Assembly (NCBI RefSeq): GCF_001046855.1
Contig: NZ_HF570958.1
Coordinates: 362,411 to 405,082, forward strand
From: Nostocoides japonicum T1-X7
GTDB taxonomy: Bacteria; Actinomycetota; Actinomycetes; Actinomycetales; Dermatophilaceae
Direction: 5' to 3'
Length of the DNA: 42,672 nt
Notes under the pieces: model-generated
What the model saw: the letters and a program-made list of their open reading frames with translations, nothing else
Databases searched by the model: none
What the model was told of the DNA's origin: nothing
Shown here: positions 1 through 8,288 of the stretch, one piece after another
Layout: each line of letters begins with the position of its first letter
Position numbering within the stretch: position 1 is the stretch's first letter
Translations under genes and position numbers: made by a program

Positions 1-82
1 CATGCGACGTGCTGACGATCCGGTTGCGCAGCGTCAAGCCCTTGAGGATGAACGGGGTCAACAACGGGTCAACTGTGGACAT
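1..82 (-). CDS. Old Yellow Enzyme-family FMN oxidoreductase, N-terminal 27 residues (runs off window)
   Basis: Only the first 27 codons are inside the window. They begin at an ATG read leftwards and include LLTPFILKG and LTLRNRIVSTSH. This is the typical opening of OYE / 2,4-dienoyl-CoA reductase / trimethylamine dehydrogenase-like flavoproteins, where the NRIV segment leads into the first strand of the FMN-binding TIM barrel. These enzymes reduce activated alkenes or demethylate amines using NAD(P)H. The substrate cannot be judged from this fragment. The gene is divergent from the M24 peptidase. Family assignment is from motif recognition; everything downstream of residue 27 is unseen. Confidence 0.7.
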   Translation of the reverse strand, partial: MSTVDPLLTPFILKGLTLRNRIVSTSH

Positions 83-423
83 GATCCGGCTCCCAGGCAT
101 TAAGGACTGGAGTGTGAGCCCAACCGCCCACACACGGTGAGTGAGGTCGAACGGCTGGAGGAGAGGGGCCAGGCTGTCGATGTCATGTGCCGCGGGCTCC
201 GTCTCATCCGAGCGAGAGGCCAACCGTCAAACGAGGGTCTCAGGGCGGCTGGCGTGACGATGATTGTATGACAAGCAACAGGGTGGTCTGATCGTAAGGA
301 TCCTCCCATTCGGTGTCAATACTCATGTCTTGGTCTTGGGCGAGGAGTCATCGACACCCGCCGCAGAGGGGGCAGGACTCGGCCCGAGCTCCGCATACCG
401 GCGAGGTCTTGTAGCGTCCGGGC
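83..423. other. Intergenic region between divergent oxidoreductase and peptidase genes
   Basis: These 341 bases have no reading frame that I can relate to a protein family. Short open frames on both strands lack a convincing ribosome-binding site. The region should hold the divergent promoters of the flavoprotein and the M24 peptidase gene, but I see no clear -35/-10 pair. Confidence 0.4.
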
Positions 424-1116
424 ATGGTGGTCGCGAGAGATCCGGAGAGGGTGGAGGCGCTGCGCGAGGCGCAGGCCAAGGCGCTCATGCTGTTCGAGGA
501 AGTCGTGGCGCGCGGGCTCATCGTGCCGGGGGTCGGGGAACGTGAGCTGTCCGATCAGGTGAGGGATCTGGCGGCCGAGATGTTCGGCATCCGCGCGTTC
601 TGGCACAAGCGGATCGTCCGCTCGGGGATCAACACGCTGCAGCCGTACCGGGCGAACCCGCCGGATCGGGTTCTGGAGGGCGATGACATCCTCTTCCTCG
701 ACTTCGGGCCGATCTTCGAGGCGTGGGAGGCCGACATCGGGCGTACCTATGTCCTGGGTGACGACCCGGCCAAGCATCGCCTGGCCGGCGACCTTCCGCT
801 CATCTGGAACGCTGCCCGCGACTATTTCGAGGCCGATGCCGGCATCACTGGTGAGCAGCTGTATGAGCATGTTCTGGCCCTGCTGGCGGGGCGGGGCTGG
901 GGACATGGCGCGAGCCATGCCGGACATCTGGTGGGGGAGTTCCCTCACGAGCGGATCAACGGTGACCAGGTCGACTGCTACATCACGGCGGGCAGCACGG
1001 GTCCGATGCGGCGGCTGGACGCGGCGGGCAACCCGTGTCACTGGATCCTGGAGGTTCATCTCATCGACGAGGAGCGCCGTTTCGGGGGGTTCTTCGAGCA
1101 GCTGCTCGATGGGTGA
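424..1116 (+). CDS. M24-family metallopeptidase (Xaa-Pro aminopeptidase-like)
   Basis: This 230-residue protein has the pita-bread fold signature of M24 peptidases. FLDFGP gives metal ligand D93, EADIGRTY gives D104, AGHLVGEFPHE gives H168, WILEVHLID gives E210, and the C-terminal FFEQLL probably gives the last Glu, E225. All five classical dinuclear-metal ligands are therefore plausibly present. The protein is a single catalytic domain without the N-terminal creatinase domain of long prolidases, so it resembles the short 'M24 family metallopeptidase' proteins of actinobacteria. It probably cleaves a small peptide or amide in the cytoplasm; the substrate is unknown. The start is uncertain because GTG and ATG codons cluster at 424-433 without a strong ribosome-binding site. 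It overlaps the next gene by 8 bp, implying translational coupling. Confidence 0.85.
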   Translation: MVVARDPERVEALREAQAKALMLFEEVVARGLIVPGVGERELSDQVRDLAAEMFGIRAFWHKRIVRSGINTLQPYRANPPDRVLEGDDILFLDFGPIFEAWEADIGRTYVLGDDPAKHRLAGDLPLIWNAARDYFEADAGITGEQLYEHVLALLAGRGWGHGASHAGHLVGEFPHERINGDQVDCYITAGSTGPMRRLDAAGNPCHWILEVHLIDEERRFGGFFEQLLDG

Positions 1117-1519
1117 GGGCTGGGAGGTGCGGGAGACTGCGCGCGGGCGTCCGGCGGAGGGCTCCGGCGACGGTGGCCGGCACCTGGTGTTCTCCTACGG
1201 GACCCTGCGCCTGCCGCGGGTCCAGCTGGCCCTGTTCGGCCGGGCGGTCCCGACCCGGCCGGCGACCCTGTCGGGGTTCCGGGTGGAGCAGCTCACCATC
1301 GCCGACCCCGAGGTCGTGGCCACGAGCGGCACCTCGAGCCACCCGATCCTGCGGCCCAGTCCCGACCCGGTCGACCACGTCGAGGGATCGGTCCTCCACC
1401 TGAGCACCCAGCAGCTGGCCGCGGCCGACGCCTACGAGGTCGAGGACTACCGGCGGGTCCGCGCACGGACCACCGCAGGTGAGGCCGTGTGGGTCTACGT
1501 CGCCGACGGCAACTCATGA
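1109..1519 (+). CDS. Gamma-glutamylcyclotransferase / AIG2-like protein
   Basis: A 136-residue protein starting at an ATG inside the end of the M24 gene. The motif LVFSYGTLRLPRVQ (about residues 30-43) is the substrate-binding [Y]GTL loop of the gamma-glutamylcyclotransferase (GGCT/AIG2) fold. The stretch VEGSVLHLSTQQLAAADAYE and the ending YRRVRAR..GEAVWVYVA match the family's central strand, catalytic-acid region and C-terminal barrel strand. Such enzymes release 5-oxoproline from gamma-glutamyl amines or peptides. Coupling to a peptidase gene suggests peptide or amino-acid turnover, which is inference. The length is slightly above the usual single domain because of a charged 25-residue N-terminus. 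Confidence 0.82.
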   Translation: MGEGWEVRETARGRPAEGSGDGGRHLVFSYGTLRLPRVQLALFGRAVPTRPATLSGFRVEQLTIADPEVVATSGTSSHPILRPSPDPVDHVEGSVLHLSTQQLAAADAYEVEDYRRVRARTTAGEAVWVYVADGNS

Positions 1520-1568
1520 CTCGAACCGGGTCGCTCGCTGTGGCCGGGCCCGTCCACCTGGGCCCGTT

Positions 1569-1742
1569 CACTGGACTGCTTCCTGGCAGCGTCCTTTATG
1601 GCACCGTCGACCTCGGACGTGGGCGCGTTTCTTGGCGGTGGTGGAGATGGCGTTGTCGTAGTGGTCGGGGCCCAGGTCGTTGAACGGGGTGTCGGGGTCG
1701 ACCAGCAGCTTGACCTCACCGTCGTTGTCAGACCGGCTGATG
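1569..1742 (-). pseudogene. C-terminal remnant of an insertion-sequence transposase
   Basis: Read leftwards this stretch encodes LLVDPDTPFNDLGPDHYDN followed by a charged tail. It resembles the 'DLG..YYD..' segment near the end of several actinobacterial transposases (IS110-like). The frame has no start codon or upstream catalytic domain, and the expected continuation is lost after about 45 residues. It sits directly after the stop of the siderophore-binding gene. I regard it as an IS scar; the family assignment is tentative. Confidence 0.35.
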
Positions 1743-1752
1743 GACGTGGGCG

Positions 1753-2778
1753 TCAGCGATTCCCCTCGAGCTTCTTGCAGATGTCCTCGATGAGGTCGAG
1801 CAGGGCGATGGCTCCGCTGTAGCCGGAGATGAACAGGTCATTGCTGAAGTAGGCGTGGCCCGCCGTGACAGCCGGCAGCTTCTTCCACAGTGGGTTGGAG
1901 GTGACCGATTCGATGCCGAGCGCAACGCCGAGGATGACGGTTGCCTGGCCGAGGTGGGAGATCATGTCCTCGTTCGAGATGGGATTGCCGTAGTAGTTGG
2001 CGCCCTTCGCGTTTGCGTTGCCGAGCGTGGCTCCGAGCTGGGCGAGGACGGTCAGCGCGTCGGCGCTGGGCAGGTAGCGATAGAAGTCACCGGCGTCATC
2101 CTTCTGGATCACTTCCCAGCGGTTGCCGGTCAGTTGGGCGCGGTACGTTGTCTTGGCCTGGGCGAGCTGGTCGGCGTACTTCTTCTTCCATGCCGCGAGT
2201 TGGCTGTTCCGGTTGGCGGCGTTGGCGAATCCGGCGGTGGCAACCTCCCAGGCGACATTCCCCTCGTCCGTCTTCAGCGCGAAGGTCGGGACGAGATCCT
2301 TGACCTGGGCGTAGAGCTTCTGGTCGATGTAGGTGTCGTAGCTGATCAGCAGATCGGGCTTGAGCGCGGCGATCTTCTCGACGTCGAACTGGCCGTAGTC
2401 GCCGACGGTCGGAAGGGCCTTGATCCTCGCCTGGTACTGCGGCAGCGCTACCGCGGCCTCGCCATCGTCGACGCCGACCGGAGTGAGGCCGAGGTCGAGC
2501 AAGGTGGTGACTGCCGCCTTGGACAGGGCGATGACCCGTGTCGGGTTCGCGGGCACGTCCACCGGCCCGTACGCGCCCTGCACCCGTCGGGTGGACGGGG
2601 TCGTGGAGGGTGTCTCGTGCGGCTTGGAGCCGGAGGAGCCGCAGGCGGTCAGACCTAGTCCGGCGGCGAGGCCGAGCCCGCCTCCGATCAGGCCGCGGCG
2701 AGTGAGTTCGTCGACGATCCGCCGGAACTCAGCGTCGAGGTCCAGATCGGGACGGGCGGGTGCGAGCAGTGTCGGCAT
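1753..2778 (-). CDS. Iron-siderophore ABC transporter substrate-binding lipoprotein
   Basis: A 341-residue periplasmic-binding-protein-like lipoprotein of the FecB/FepB class III type. The N-terminus has RRGLIGGGLGLAAGLGLTAC, combining a twin-arginine-like start with a lipobox (LTAC), so the mature protein should be anchored by a lipidated Cys. YGPVDVPANPTRVIAL, VGVDDGEAAV, VGDYGQFDVEKIAALKPDLLI and the final NPLWKKLPAVTAGHAYF are the standard strands of siderophore/vitamin B12-binding domains. The ATG at 2778 has a GGAGGT ribosome-binding site about 6 nt upstream. A DtxR/IdeR-type box lies 15 bp upstream. No permease or ATPase genes are adjacent, so it is an orphan receptor or uses a transporter elsewhere. 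Confidence 0.9.
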   Translation of the reverse strand: MPTLLAPARPDLDLDAEFRRIVDELTRRGLIGGGLGLAAGLGLTACGSSGSKPHETPSTTPSTRRVQGAYGPVDVPANPTRVIALSKAAVTTLLDLGLTPVGVDDGEAAVALPQYQARIKALPTVGDYGQFDVEKIAALKPDLLISYDTYIDQKLYAQVKDLVPTFALKTDEGNVAWEVATAGFANAANRNSQLAAWKKKYADQLAQAKTTYRAQLTGNRWEVIQKDDAGDFYRYLPSADALTVLAQLGATLGNANAKGANYYGNPISNEDMISHLGQATVILGVALGIESVTSNPLWKKLPAVTAGHAYFSNDLFISGYSGAIALLDLIEDICKKLEGNR

Positions 2779-2792
2779 GGAGACCTCCGTAG

Positions 2793-2811
2793 AAAGGTTA
2801 GGCAACCCTAA
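2793..2811 (-). promoter_or_regulatory. DtxR/IdeR iron box upstream of the siderophore-binding lipoprotein
   Basis: The 19-bp site AAAGGTTAGGCAACCCTAA matches the actinobacterial DtxR/IdeR consensus TTAGGTTAGGCTAACCTAA at 15 of 19 positions, and the central palindrome is preserved. It ends 15 bp before the start codon, where a bound repressor would block transcription. The predicted effect is repression by Fe2+-loaded DtxR/IdeR and induction under iron starvation. Confidence 0.78.
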
Positions 2812-3261
2812 ACTAGGGCTCGGTCCAACCGGTGGTCCACGGGGGTCCGGGATGTGAGCTCCGTGTCGTCCCAGATTGCCGGCCTCCCTGAGATCGCAGC
2901 GTCCAGAACGACTTCCGCTCGTGTGGGTATTCATCGAGCCCGGCTGCTCCACCGATGGAAGCCCGTTGTGACCGGCCTGCTCCGGCGAAACCAAAGGCTC
3001 GGAACCCGCGGATCGCCAGGAGGTCAACGATCCGGCCCACGTCTTGGAGTCCGCGCGCCGCCCCGGCCGTTCGGAGCTCGGAAGCTGCCATTCTCGAGCT
3101 GGCCCTCATGGTTCTCATCCCTCCCTTGTCCTGGCTCGTCATCCTCCTCGGCTCTCGCGATGTGACATCTTCACCCCTACCGGCGCGCACCACGAGCCGC
3201 AATGGTGGTCGCGAGGAGGATGTGGCGAGATCCGCCGTGCGATACGAGGGAGTCATCAGCA
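2812..3261. other. 450-bp intergenic region upstream of prpD
   Basis: This gap separates the iron-regulated lipoprotein gene from the divergent prpD-prpB operon. A minus-strand open frame of 147 codons crosses the region and the iron box, but it has no family motifs and no ribosome-binding site, so I do not call it. The last bases (GAGGGA at 3246-3251) form the prpD ribosome-binding site. I see no other structure. Confidence 0.4.
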
Positions 3262-4770
3262 GTGAACGAGTACGAGGTGACCGTGCACGCGAGCGCGAGC
3301 CCGTGCCCCCGGCAGGAGGAGCTGGCCTGGCGGATCGCCGAGGTGGCGGCCGACCCGGTGGCGGTGAGCGAGGAGGTGGCGGACATGGTCGTCAACCGGG
3401 TCATCGACAATGCGGCGGTCGCCGTGGCCTCGCTCACCCGGTCGCCGGTCGTCACGGCGCGGGACCAGGCGCTGGCCCATCCAGCGGCCCCGGGCCGCCG
3501 GGGTGCCGCAGTCGTGGGTCTGGAGGCGGGGCGCCGGGTCTCGCCGGAGTGGGCCGCGTGGGCCAACGGCACGGCGGTCCGCGAGCTGGACTACCACGAC
3601 ACGTATCTGGCGGCCGAGTATGCGCATCCCGGTGACAACATTCCCCCGTTGGTCGCCGTCGCCCAGCACCTGGGCCGGGGTGGCGCGGACCTCGTGGGTG
3701 CGATCGCGACCGGTTACGAGATCCAGGTCGACCTCGCGACAGGAATCTGCCTGCACGAGCACAGGATCGACCACGTGGCTCACCTGGGTCCCTCGGTCGC
3801 GGCGGGCCTGGGCACGTTGCTGGGGGCTCCGGTCGAGGTGACGTACCAGGCGATCGGGCAGGCGTTGCATACGACGACCGCGACGCGGCAGTCCCGCAAG
3901 GGGGCCATCTCCAGCTGGAAGGCATTCGCTCCGGCGTATGCCGGGAAGGCCGCCATCGAGGCGTTCGACCGCGCGCTGCGGGGGGAGGGCGCACCAGCCC
4001 CGATCTACGAGGGCGAGGACGGCGTCCTCGCCCGGCTCCTCGACGGCCCGCAGGCGCGCTACCACGTGTCCCTGCCGGGGCCCGGTGAGCCCAAGGAGGC
4101 CATCCTGCGCACCTACACCAAACAGCATTCGGCCGAGTACCAGGCGCAGGCGCTCATCGACCTGGCCCGTGCCCTGCGGCCGCAGCTGCCGGACACGAGC
4201 CGGATCACCTCCGTCGTGATCCACACGGGCCATCACACCCATCACGTCATCGGCACGGGTGCCAAGGACCCCCAGAAGATGGACCCGAGGGCGAGCCGGG
4301 AGACGCTGGATCACTCGATCGCGTACATCTTCGCCGTCGCTCTGCAGGATGGGAGGTGGCACCACGTCGACTCCTACACCCCGGAGAGGGCGGCTCGCCC
4401 GGACACCGTCGCGCTGTGGCACCGGATCGCCACGGTCGAGGACCCGGAATGGACCGCCCGCTACCACGATCCGGACCCGGACAGGCGCGCCTTCGGCGGT
4501 CGGGTGGAGATCGCCCTCAAGGACGGCAGCACCGTGACGGGCGAGCTCGCCGTGGCCGACGCCCATCCCGCGGGTGCCCATCCGTTCGTGCGCGCCGACT
4601 ACATCGCCAAGTTCCAGACCTTGGCGGACGGGGTCGTGTCGGCGAGGGAGCAGGACCGCTTCCTCTCGCTGGTGCAGCGCCTGCCGCGGCTGCGCCCGGA
4701 GGAGGTCGCCGATCTCACGGTGGCGGCGGACCTCCTCGGGTTGCCTACCGGGCGTCCGGGGGTGTTCTGA
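3262..4770 (+). CDS. prpD: 2-methylcitrate dehydratase (MmgE/PrpD family)
   Basis: A 502-residue protein matching the length and order of the cofactor-independent 2-methylcitrate dehydratase PrpD. The helical N-terminal domain contains [34 protein letters not shown] and [17 protein letters not shown], which is the typical HP[GS]DN..P motif. [19 protein letters not shown] and the C-terminal substrate-domain segments [15 protein letters not shown] and VEIALKDGS follow. It dehydrates 2-methylcitrate to 2-methyl-cis-aconitate in propionyl-CoA catabolism. I chose GTG 3262 because GAGGGA lies 10 nt upstream and the protein then begins where homologues begin; an in-frame ATG at 3202 would add 20 unlikely residues. 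The stop overlaps the prpB start by 1 bp. Confidence 0.9.
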   Translation: MNEYEVTVHASASPCPRQEELAWRIAEVAADPVAVSEEVADMVVNRVIDNAAVAVASLTRSPVVTARDQALAHPAAPGRRGAAVVGLEAGRRVSPEWAAWANGTAVRELDYHDTYLAAEYAHPGDNIPPLVAVAQHLGRGGADLVGAIATGYEIQVDLATGICLHEHRIDHVAHLGPSVAAGLGTLLGAPVEVTYQAIGQALHTTTATRQSRKGAISSWKAFAPAYAGKAAIEAFDRALRGEGAPAPIYEGEDGVLARLLDGPQARYHVSLPGPGEPKEAILRTYTKQHSAEYQAQALIDLARALRPQLPDTSRITSVVIHTGHHTHHVIGTGAKDPQKMDPRASRETLDHSIAYIFAVALQDGRWHHVDSYTPERAARPDTVALWHRIATVEDPEWTARYHDPDPDRRAFGGRVEIALKDGSTVTGELAVADAHPAGAHPFVRADYIAKFQTLADGVVSAREQDRFLSLVQRLPRLRPEEVADLTVAADLLGLPTGRPGVF

Positions 4771-5717
4771 TGAACGGCCCGGCACCCGCGCAGGCGGCCC
4801 GGCAGCAGCTGCGGCGGGGACTGGACAGCGGACGGCTGCTGCGCTTCCCCGGCGCGTTCACTCCGTTGTCGACGCGGCTCATCGCCGAGCTGGGGTTCGA
4901 GGGCGTCTACATCTCCGGGGCTGTTCTGGCGGCCGAGCTGGGTCTGCCCGACATCGGCCTCACGACGCTCACCGAGGTCGCGGGACGCGCGGAGCAGATC
5001 GCCGCGACGACCAGCCTGCCCACCCTGGTGGATGCCGACACCGGCTTCGGTGCACCACTCAACGTCGCTCGGACCATCCAGACGCTCGAGGGCAAGGGCA
5101 TCTCCGGCTGTCACCTGGAGGACCAGATGAGCCCCAAGCGATGCGGCCACCTCGACGGCAAGACCCTCGTGTCGACCGAGGACATGGTCCAGCGGATCGC
5201 CGCAGCCGTCGCCGCGCGCAGCGACCCCGACTTCGTCATCTGTGCGCGGACCGACGCCCGCGGTGTCGACGGCCTGCCCGCCGCGATCGAGCGGGCCCAG
5301 GCCTACGTCGCGGCGGGTGCCGATCTCATCTTCCCCGAGGCGTTGTCCGGCCCCGAGGAGATGCGCGTCTTCCGCGAGGAGGTCGAGGCCCCACTCCTTG
5401 CGAACATGACCGAGTTCGGGAAGACCGCGCTGCTGGACGTCGACACCATCGCCGCGATCGGCTTCAACGTCGTCATCTATCCCGTCACCTTGCTGCGGCT
5501 GGCGATGGGGGCCGTCGAGGAGGGGCTGCGGGTCATCGCGCAGCAGGGGACCCAACGCGACCTCGTCGCGCGTATGCAGACCCGGTCACGCCTCTACGAG
5601 CTGCTCCGCTACCGCGACTACGCCGCTTTCGACTCCCAGATCTTCGCCTTCGACGTCCCGACCGGTGAGCCCGTCGAACCCCCACCGACCGCCTCGACCC
5701 GCAAGGACCAGCGATGA
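4770..5717 (+). CDS. prpB: Methylisocitrate lyase
   Basis: A 315-residue isocitrate lyase/PEP mutase superfamily enzyme. The loop motif KRCGH at residues 123-127 carries the catalytic Cys of methylisocitrate lyase. VDADTGFG (87-94) supplies the Mg2+-binding acids, HLEDQ (115-119) is another active-site segment, and ICARTDARGVDGL is the conserved substrate-binding strand. It cleaves 2-methylisocitrate into pyruvate and succinate, the last step of the methylcitrate cycle. It is translationally coupled to prpD (TGATG) and overlaps the truncated prpC by 4 bp (ATGA), the normal prpD-prpB-prpC order. The gene itself appears intact. Confidence 0.92.
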   Translation: MNGPAPAQAARQQLRRGLDSGRLLRFPGAFTPLSTRLIAELGFEGVYISGAVLAAELGLPDIGLTTLTEVAGRAEQIAATTSLPTLVDADTGFGAPLNVARTIQTLEGKGISGCHLEDQMSPKRCGHLDGKTLVSTEDMVQRIAAAVAARSDPDFVICARTDARGVDGLPAAIERAQAYVAAGADLIFPEALSGPEEMRVFREEVEAPLLANMTEFGKTALLDVDTIAAIGFNVVIYPVTLLRLAMGAVEEGLRVIAQQGTQRDLVARMQTRSRLYELLRYRDYAAFDSQIFAFDVPTGEPVEPPPTASTRKDQR

Positions 5718-5785
5718 GCCCCTCCACACCCGAGGCCACCGTGCACCGCGGCCTCGCCGGAGTCGTCGTCGACACGACGTGGTGA
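5714..5785 (+). pseudogene. prpC: 2-methylcitrate synthase, truncated after 23 codons
   Basis: The ATG overlaps the prpB stop. It opens a frame reading MSPSTPEATVHRGLAGVVVDTTW followed by TGA; the segment VHRGLAGVVVDTT is the conserved N-terminus of bacterial 2-methylcitrate synthases. Nothing after the TGA in any frame resembles citrate synthase; the sequence changes to a LuxR-type fragment. The gene has therefore been cut by rearrangement and the operon lacks its synthase here. A full copy may exist elsewhere. Confidence 0.8.
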
Positions 5786-5873
5786 GCATGTCTATGCCAA
5801 GCTCGGCTGCCGGCACCGGCTCACCGCGGTGCGCCGCGGGCGGCAACTCGGCCTCATCCAGTCCGACGGCTGA
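5784..5873 (+). pseudogene. C-terminal fragment of a LuxR-type helix-turn-helix regulator
   Basis: One frame reads EHVYAKLGCRHRLTAVRRGR followed by QLGLIQ and a stop. This matches the last helices of LuxR/NarL DNA-binding domains (H....LAKLG.R.R..AV......G..). It abuts the truncated prpC exactly at the breakpoint, so two unrelated gene ends are fused. The fragment has no start or upstream domain. Assignment rests on about 28 residues. Confidence 0.45.
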
Positions 5874-5950
5874 CGGCTGGGTCGAAGGGTATGCCGAATG
5901 CTCGGCGGCCTCGCCCTGCCGGTGATCTTCTCCGTTGCGACAGGTTCGGC

Positions 5951-6010
5951 GTTCGCTACGCCGGCACCATCCACACCGCCAGCATCGACCGCTGGTTCAG
6001 ACGACGTTCG
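5951..6010 (+). repeat. Dispersed repeat copy 1 (pairs with 11622-11681)
   Basis: These 60 bases align without gaps to 11622-11681 with 49 identical positions by hand count. Both copies translate in the same plus frame to similar peptides (VRYAGTIHTASIDRW here; VRYATTIHVASIDHW in the other). Each copy ends just before the stop codon of a leftward gene (LAxTG protein here, GAF protein there). It may be a decayed protein-coding remnant or a small mobile scar; I do not recognise a family. Confidence 0.5.
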
Positions 6011-6019
6011 CAACAGGTC

Positions 6020-8089
6020 TCAGTGCTGGTGTGCCGCGCGGCGGCGTGCGGCTCCGAGCAGTGCGGTGCCTCCGGCCACCAGGAGTGTGATCAGGCCGAG
6101 GAGTTGGATCACCTGGACGCCGGTGTAGGCGAGTCCGCTCGTGCCGCTCGCCGGCGACGAGCCGCTTCCCGCGCCGCCGGAACCCGGCGGGACGGTTGGC
6201 GTTCCAGTGCTGGTGGAGGGTGCGCTGGTCGAGGAGGTGGGACTGCTCGTCGGGCTCGTCGAGGTGGGACTGCTCGTCGGGCTCGTCGTCGTGGCAGCCG
6301 CTTCGAGAACGAAGTCCTGGCCGCCGCGGTTCTCGCCGGCGTCGGTGATCGTCACCGTGCGGGTCGTGGGGCCGGTCGGCTCCAGACCGTCGGGGACGGT
6401 GAGGGTGATGGTGTAGTTGCCGGGGTCGAGGTCGTCGAGGAAGTAGGAGCCGTCCGTGTCGGTCGGCAGCGTTCGGGAGACTCCTGGCCCGCTGACGGTC
6501 ACGATCGCCGCCGGTACCGGCTGGGCCCCGCCGCCCACGGTGCTCTGGGTGACCTGCCCGCCGAGGCTGCCGGGCCGGGTCAGGGCGAAGTCCTCGTCGG
6601 GCACGTCGGAGCCCGCGACGGTGACGCCAGTGCGGGGTGGGGTGGGGCGGTAGCCGTCCGGTGGGGTGACGGCGATGTCGTACTCGCCGGCAGACACGTG
6701 CTCGAAGACGTAGCTGCCGTCGCCCCTGGTGACCGTGGTAACCGACGTGCCGCCATCGCGCGGGGTGAGCGTGACGGTCGCCCCGGGCAGGCCGGCGCCC
6801 CCGCCGGTGACCGTGCCGGACACCGAGGGGAGTTCGACGAGGGTGAAGTCCTGCCCCGTGACGGGGGTGCCATGCGGGATGTCGAAGCTCCGCGAGCCGG
6901 GTCCGCTGATGTCGTAGCCGTCCGGGACCCCGGTGACCGTGACCGTGTAGCCGTCCTGCTCGGCGTTGTCGTCGAACAGGTACCGGCCGTCCGCGTCGGT
7001 GGTCGTCGTCCGCGGCGGGCCGCCGCCGGGTGGAGTAAGGGTGATCTCGACCCCTGCGACGGGGCTGCCGTCACGGGTGGTGACGGTACCGGAGACGGAC
7101 TGTGGCACCACGTGGCGCAGCGAGAAGTCGGCCGTGGCGTCGGAGCGGGCCGTGCTCACCGTGTGCTGGGCCGACCCGACGACAGCGCAGCCATCGGGAC
7201 GCTCGACCTGCACGGTGTAGCCGGGCTGCGTCGCATACTGACCCAGGTCGTAGGATCCGTCCGCCGCCGGTCGGGTGCTGGCCAGCAGGCGGCCGTCCGG
7301 AGCCAGGAGCCGCACCGACGCCGCCGTGAGGGGGCAGGTGGCTCCGGCAAGGGACACGTCGGTCACCGTTCCGGAGATGGTCCGGGCGACGCTGGCGAAC
7401 CACGTCTGGTAGACGGGGAAGCCGGCCCGTCGGGTGAAGGTGAAGGTGAGTGTGGAGAGGGCGAGGTCCGGCTCGAACCAGGCCGAGGCCGCGTTGGTGT
7501 CCAGGGCACCGGGGTTGCCGGTGAGCGTGGAGCTCGCCTGGTCCCAGCTCGGCAGGTCGGCGTCGCCGAGGTAGTTGAAGACGCCCTGGAACCAGGGCGC
7601 GATCTGCGCGGCCGTAAGCGGCGTTCCGTCGGCGTCCTTGGCCGAGATGCGGACTGCGTCGCTGTCGATGTCGCCCAGGACGAACGCCCACCCCGTTCCC
7701 GGCGTCGGCGCCGAGAAGGAGTACGTCGTCGTTGAGGGGGTCGTCGCCTTGTCGGCCTTGGGCCGCAGCAGGAGGTAGGGGCTGTTCCGCGATGAGCCGT
7801 ACTTGGTCCCGACCTCGGTCGGGACCGGGTCACCCGGCCCGCCGAGGAAGCTCGTCGCCCCGCTCGGAACCTGCGCGGGGCTGCGCGAGTCGCTCGTCAC
7901 CGAGGCCTTCGGGAAGCCTCCGGCCGGCAGCTGCATGGTCGTGGCGTAGGCGTTCGACGAGCCGGTGAGTGGTCCCCATGTCGCCCAACCGGTCGTCCGC
8001 TCCGCGCTGACCGGCGCCGCCGTCGTCACGGTAGCGGCCACCACTGCTGCTGTCGCAGCCATCACCGTGCCGACTCGCACAAGACGCAT
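6020..8089 (-). CDS. Secreted Cna-B/SdrD-like repeat surface protein with LAxTG sorting signal
   Basis: A 689-residue exported protein. Residues 1-29 are a Sec signal peptide ending APVSA. Residues about 30-255 form a beta-rich domain of unknown function. Residues about 255-600 contain at least four carboxypeptidase-regulatory/Cna-B-like beta-sandwich repeats with the recurrent pattern SG.V......PV.GV.VTL.P..G....T.TD.DG.Y.F..L..G.Y.V. A Ser/Thr/Pro stalk rich in TSPTSSP follows, then LAYTG (653-657), a hydrophobic helix and RRRAAHQH. LAxTG is the class E sortase signal of high-GC actinobacteria, so covalent cell-wall attachment is expected. The start has an AAGGAGAG ribosome-binding site. 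It is divergent from the LAL regulator, which may control it (inference). Confidence 0.85.
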   Translation of the reverse strand: MRLVRVGTVMAATAAVVAATVTTAAPVSAERTTGWATWGPLTGSSNAYATTMQLPAGGFPKASVTSDSRSPAQVPSGATSFLGGPGDPVPTEVGTKYGSSRNSPYLLLRPKADKATTPSTTTYSFSAPTPGTGWAFVLGDIDSDAVRISAKDADGTPLTAAQIAPWFQGVFNYLGDADLPSWDQASSTLTGNPGALDTNAASAWFEPDLALSTLTFTFTRRAGFPVYQTWFASVARTISGTVTDVSLAGATCPLTAASVRLLAPDGRLLASTRPAADGSYDLGQYATQPGYTVQVERPDGCAVVGSAQHTVSTARSDATADFSLRHVVPQSVSGTVTTRDGSPVAGVEITLTPPGGGPPRTTTTDADGRYLFDDNAEQDGYTVTVTGVPDGYDISGPGSRSFDIPHGTPVTGQDFTLVELPSVSGTVTGGGAGLPGATVTLTPRDGGTSVTTVTRGDGSYVFEHVSAGEYDIAVTPPDGYRPTPPRTGVTVAGSDVPDEDFALTRPGSLGGQVTQSTVGGGAQPVPAAIVTVSGPGVSRTLPTDTDGSYFLDDLDPGNYTITLTVPDGLEPTGPTTRTVTITDAGENRGGQDFVLEAAATTTSPTSSPTSTSPTSSPTSSTSAPSTSTGTPTVPPGSGGAGSGSSPASGTSGLAYTGVQVIQLLGLITLLVAGGTALLGAARRRAAHQH
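6234..6287 (-). repeat. Two perfect 27-bp tandem repeats in the stalk of the LAxTG protein
   Basis: Positions 6234-6260 and 6261-6287 are identical and encode the Ser/Thr/Pro stalk unit built on TSPTSSP. A 27-bp unit keeps the frame, so copy-number change would lengthen or shorten the wall-spanning stalk without disrupting the protein. Confidence 0.8.
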
Positions 8090-8288
8090 GCCGTTCTCTC
8101 CTTCGGAGATAGCCGCAGGAGAGGTCTGCCACTGAAACCCCTCGTCGCAGCCAGCTCAAAGGGTAGACGGCAACGATCGTCATCTGCCGATGCCGCAGAG
8201 GTGTGCGGATATCGTGCAGAGAAGTGCGGATCTGTCTCAGGCGCAGTCTTCCGCTGCTGCGTGGTGGCGATCTGGTTAGGCTCTCAAC

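Noticed and set aside
2813..3256. 147-codon minus-strand open frame upstream of the siderophore receptor
   Set aside because: It has no family motif, no ribosome-binding site and would run towards the iron box; most likely chance.
5891..7735. 614-codon plus-strand open frame
   Set aside because: It is antisense to the surface-protein gene; Gly/Arg/Val-rich, no motifs, and explained by GC-rich third positions.
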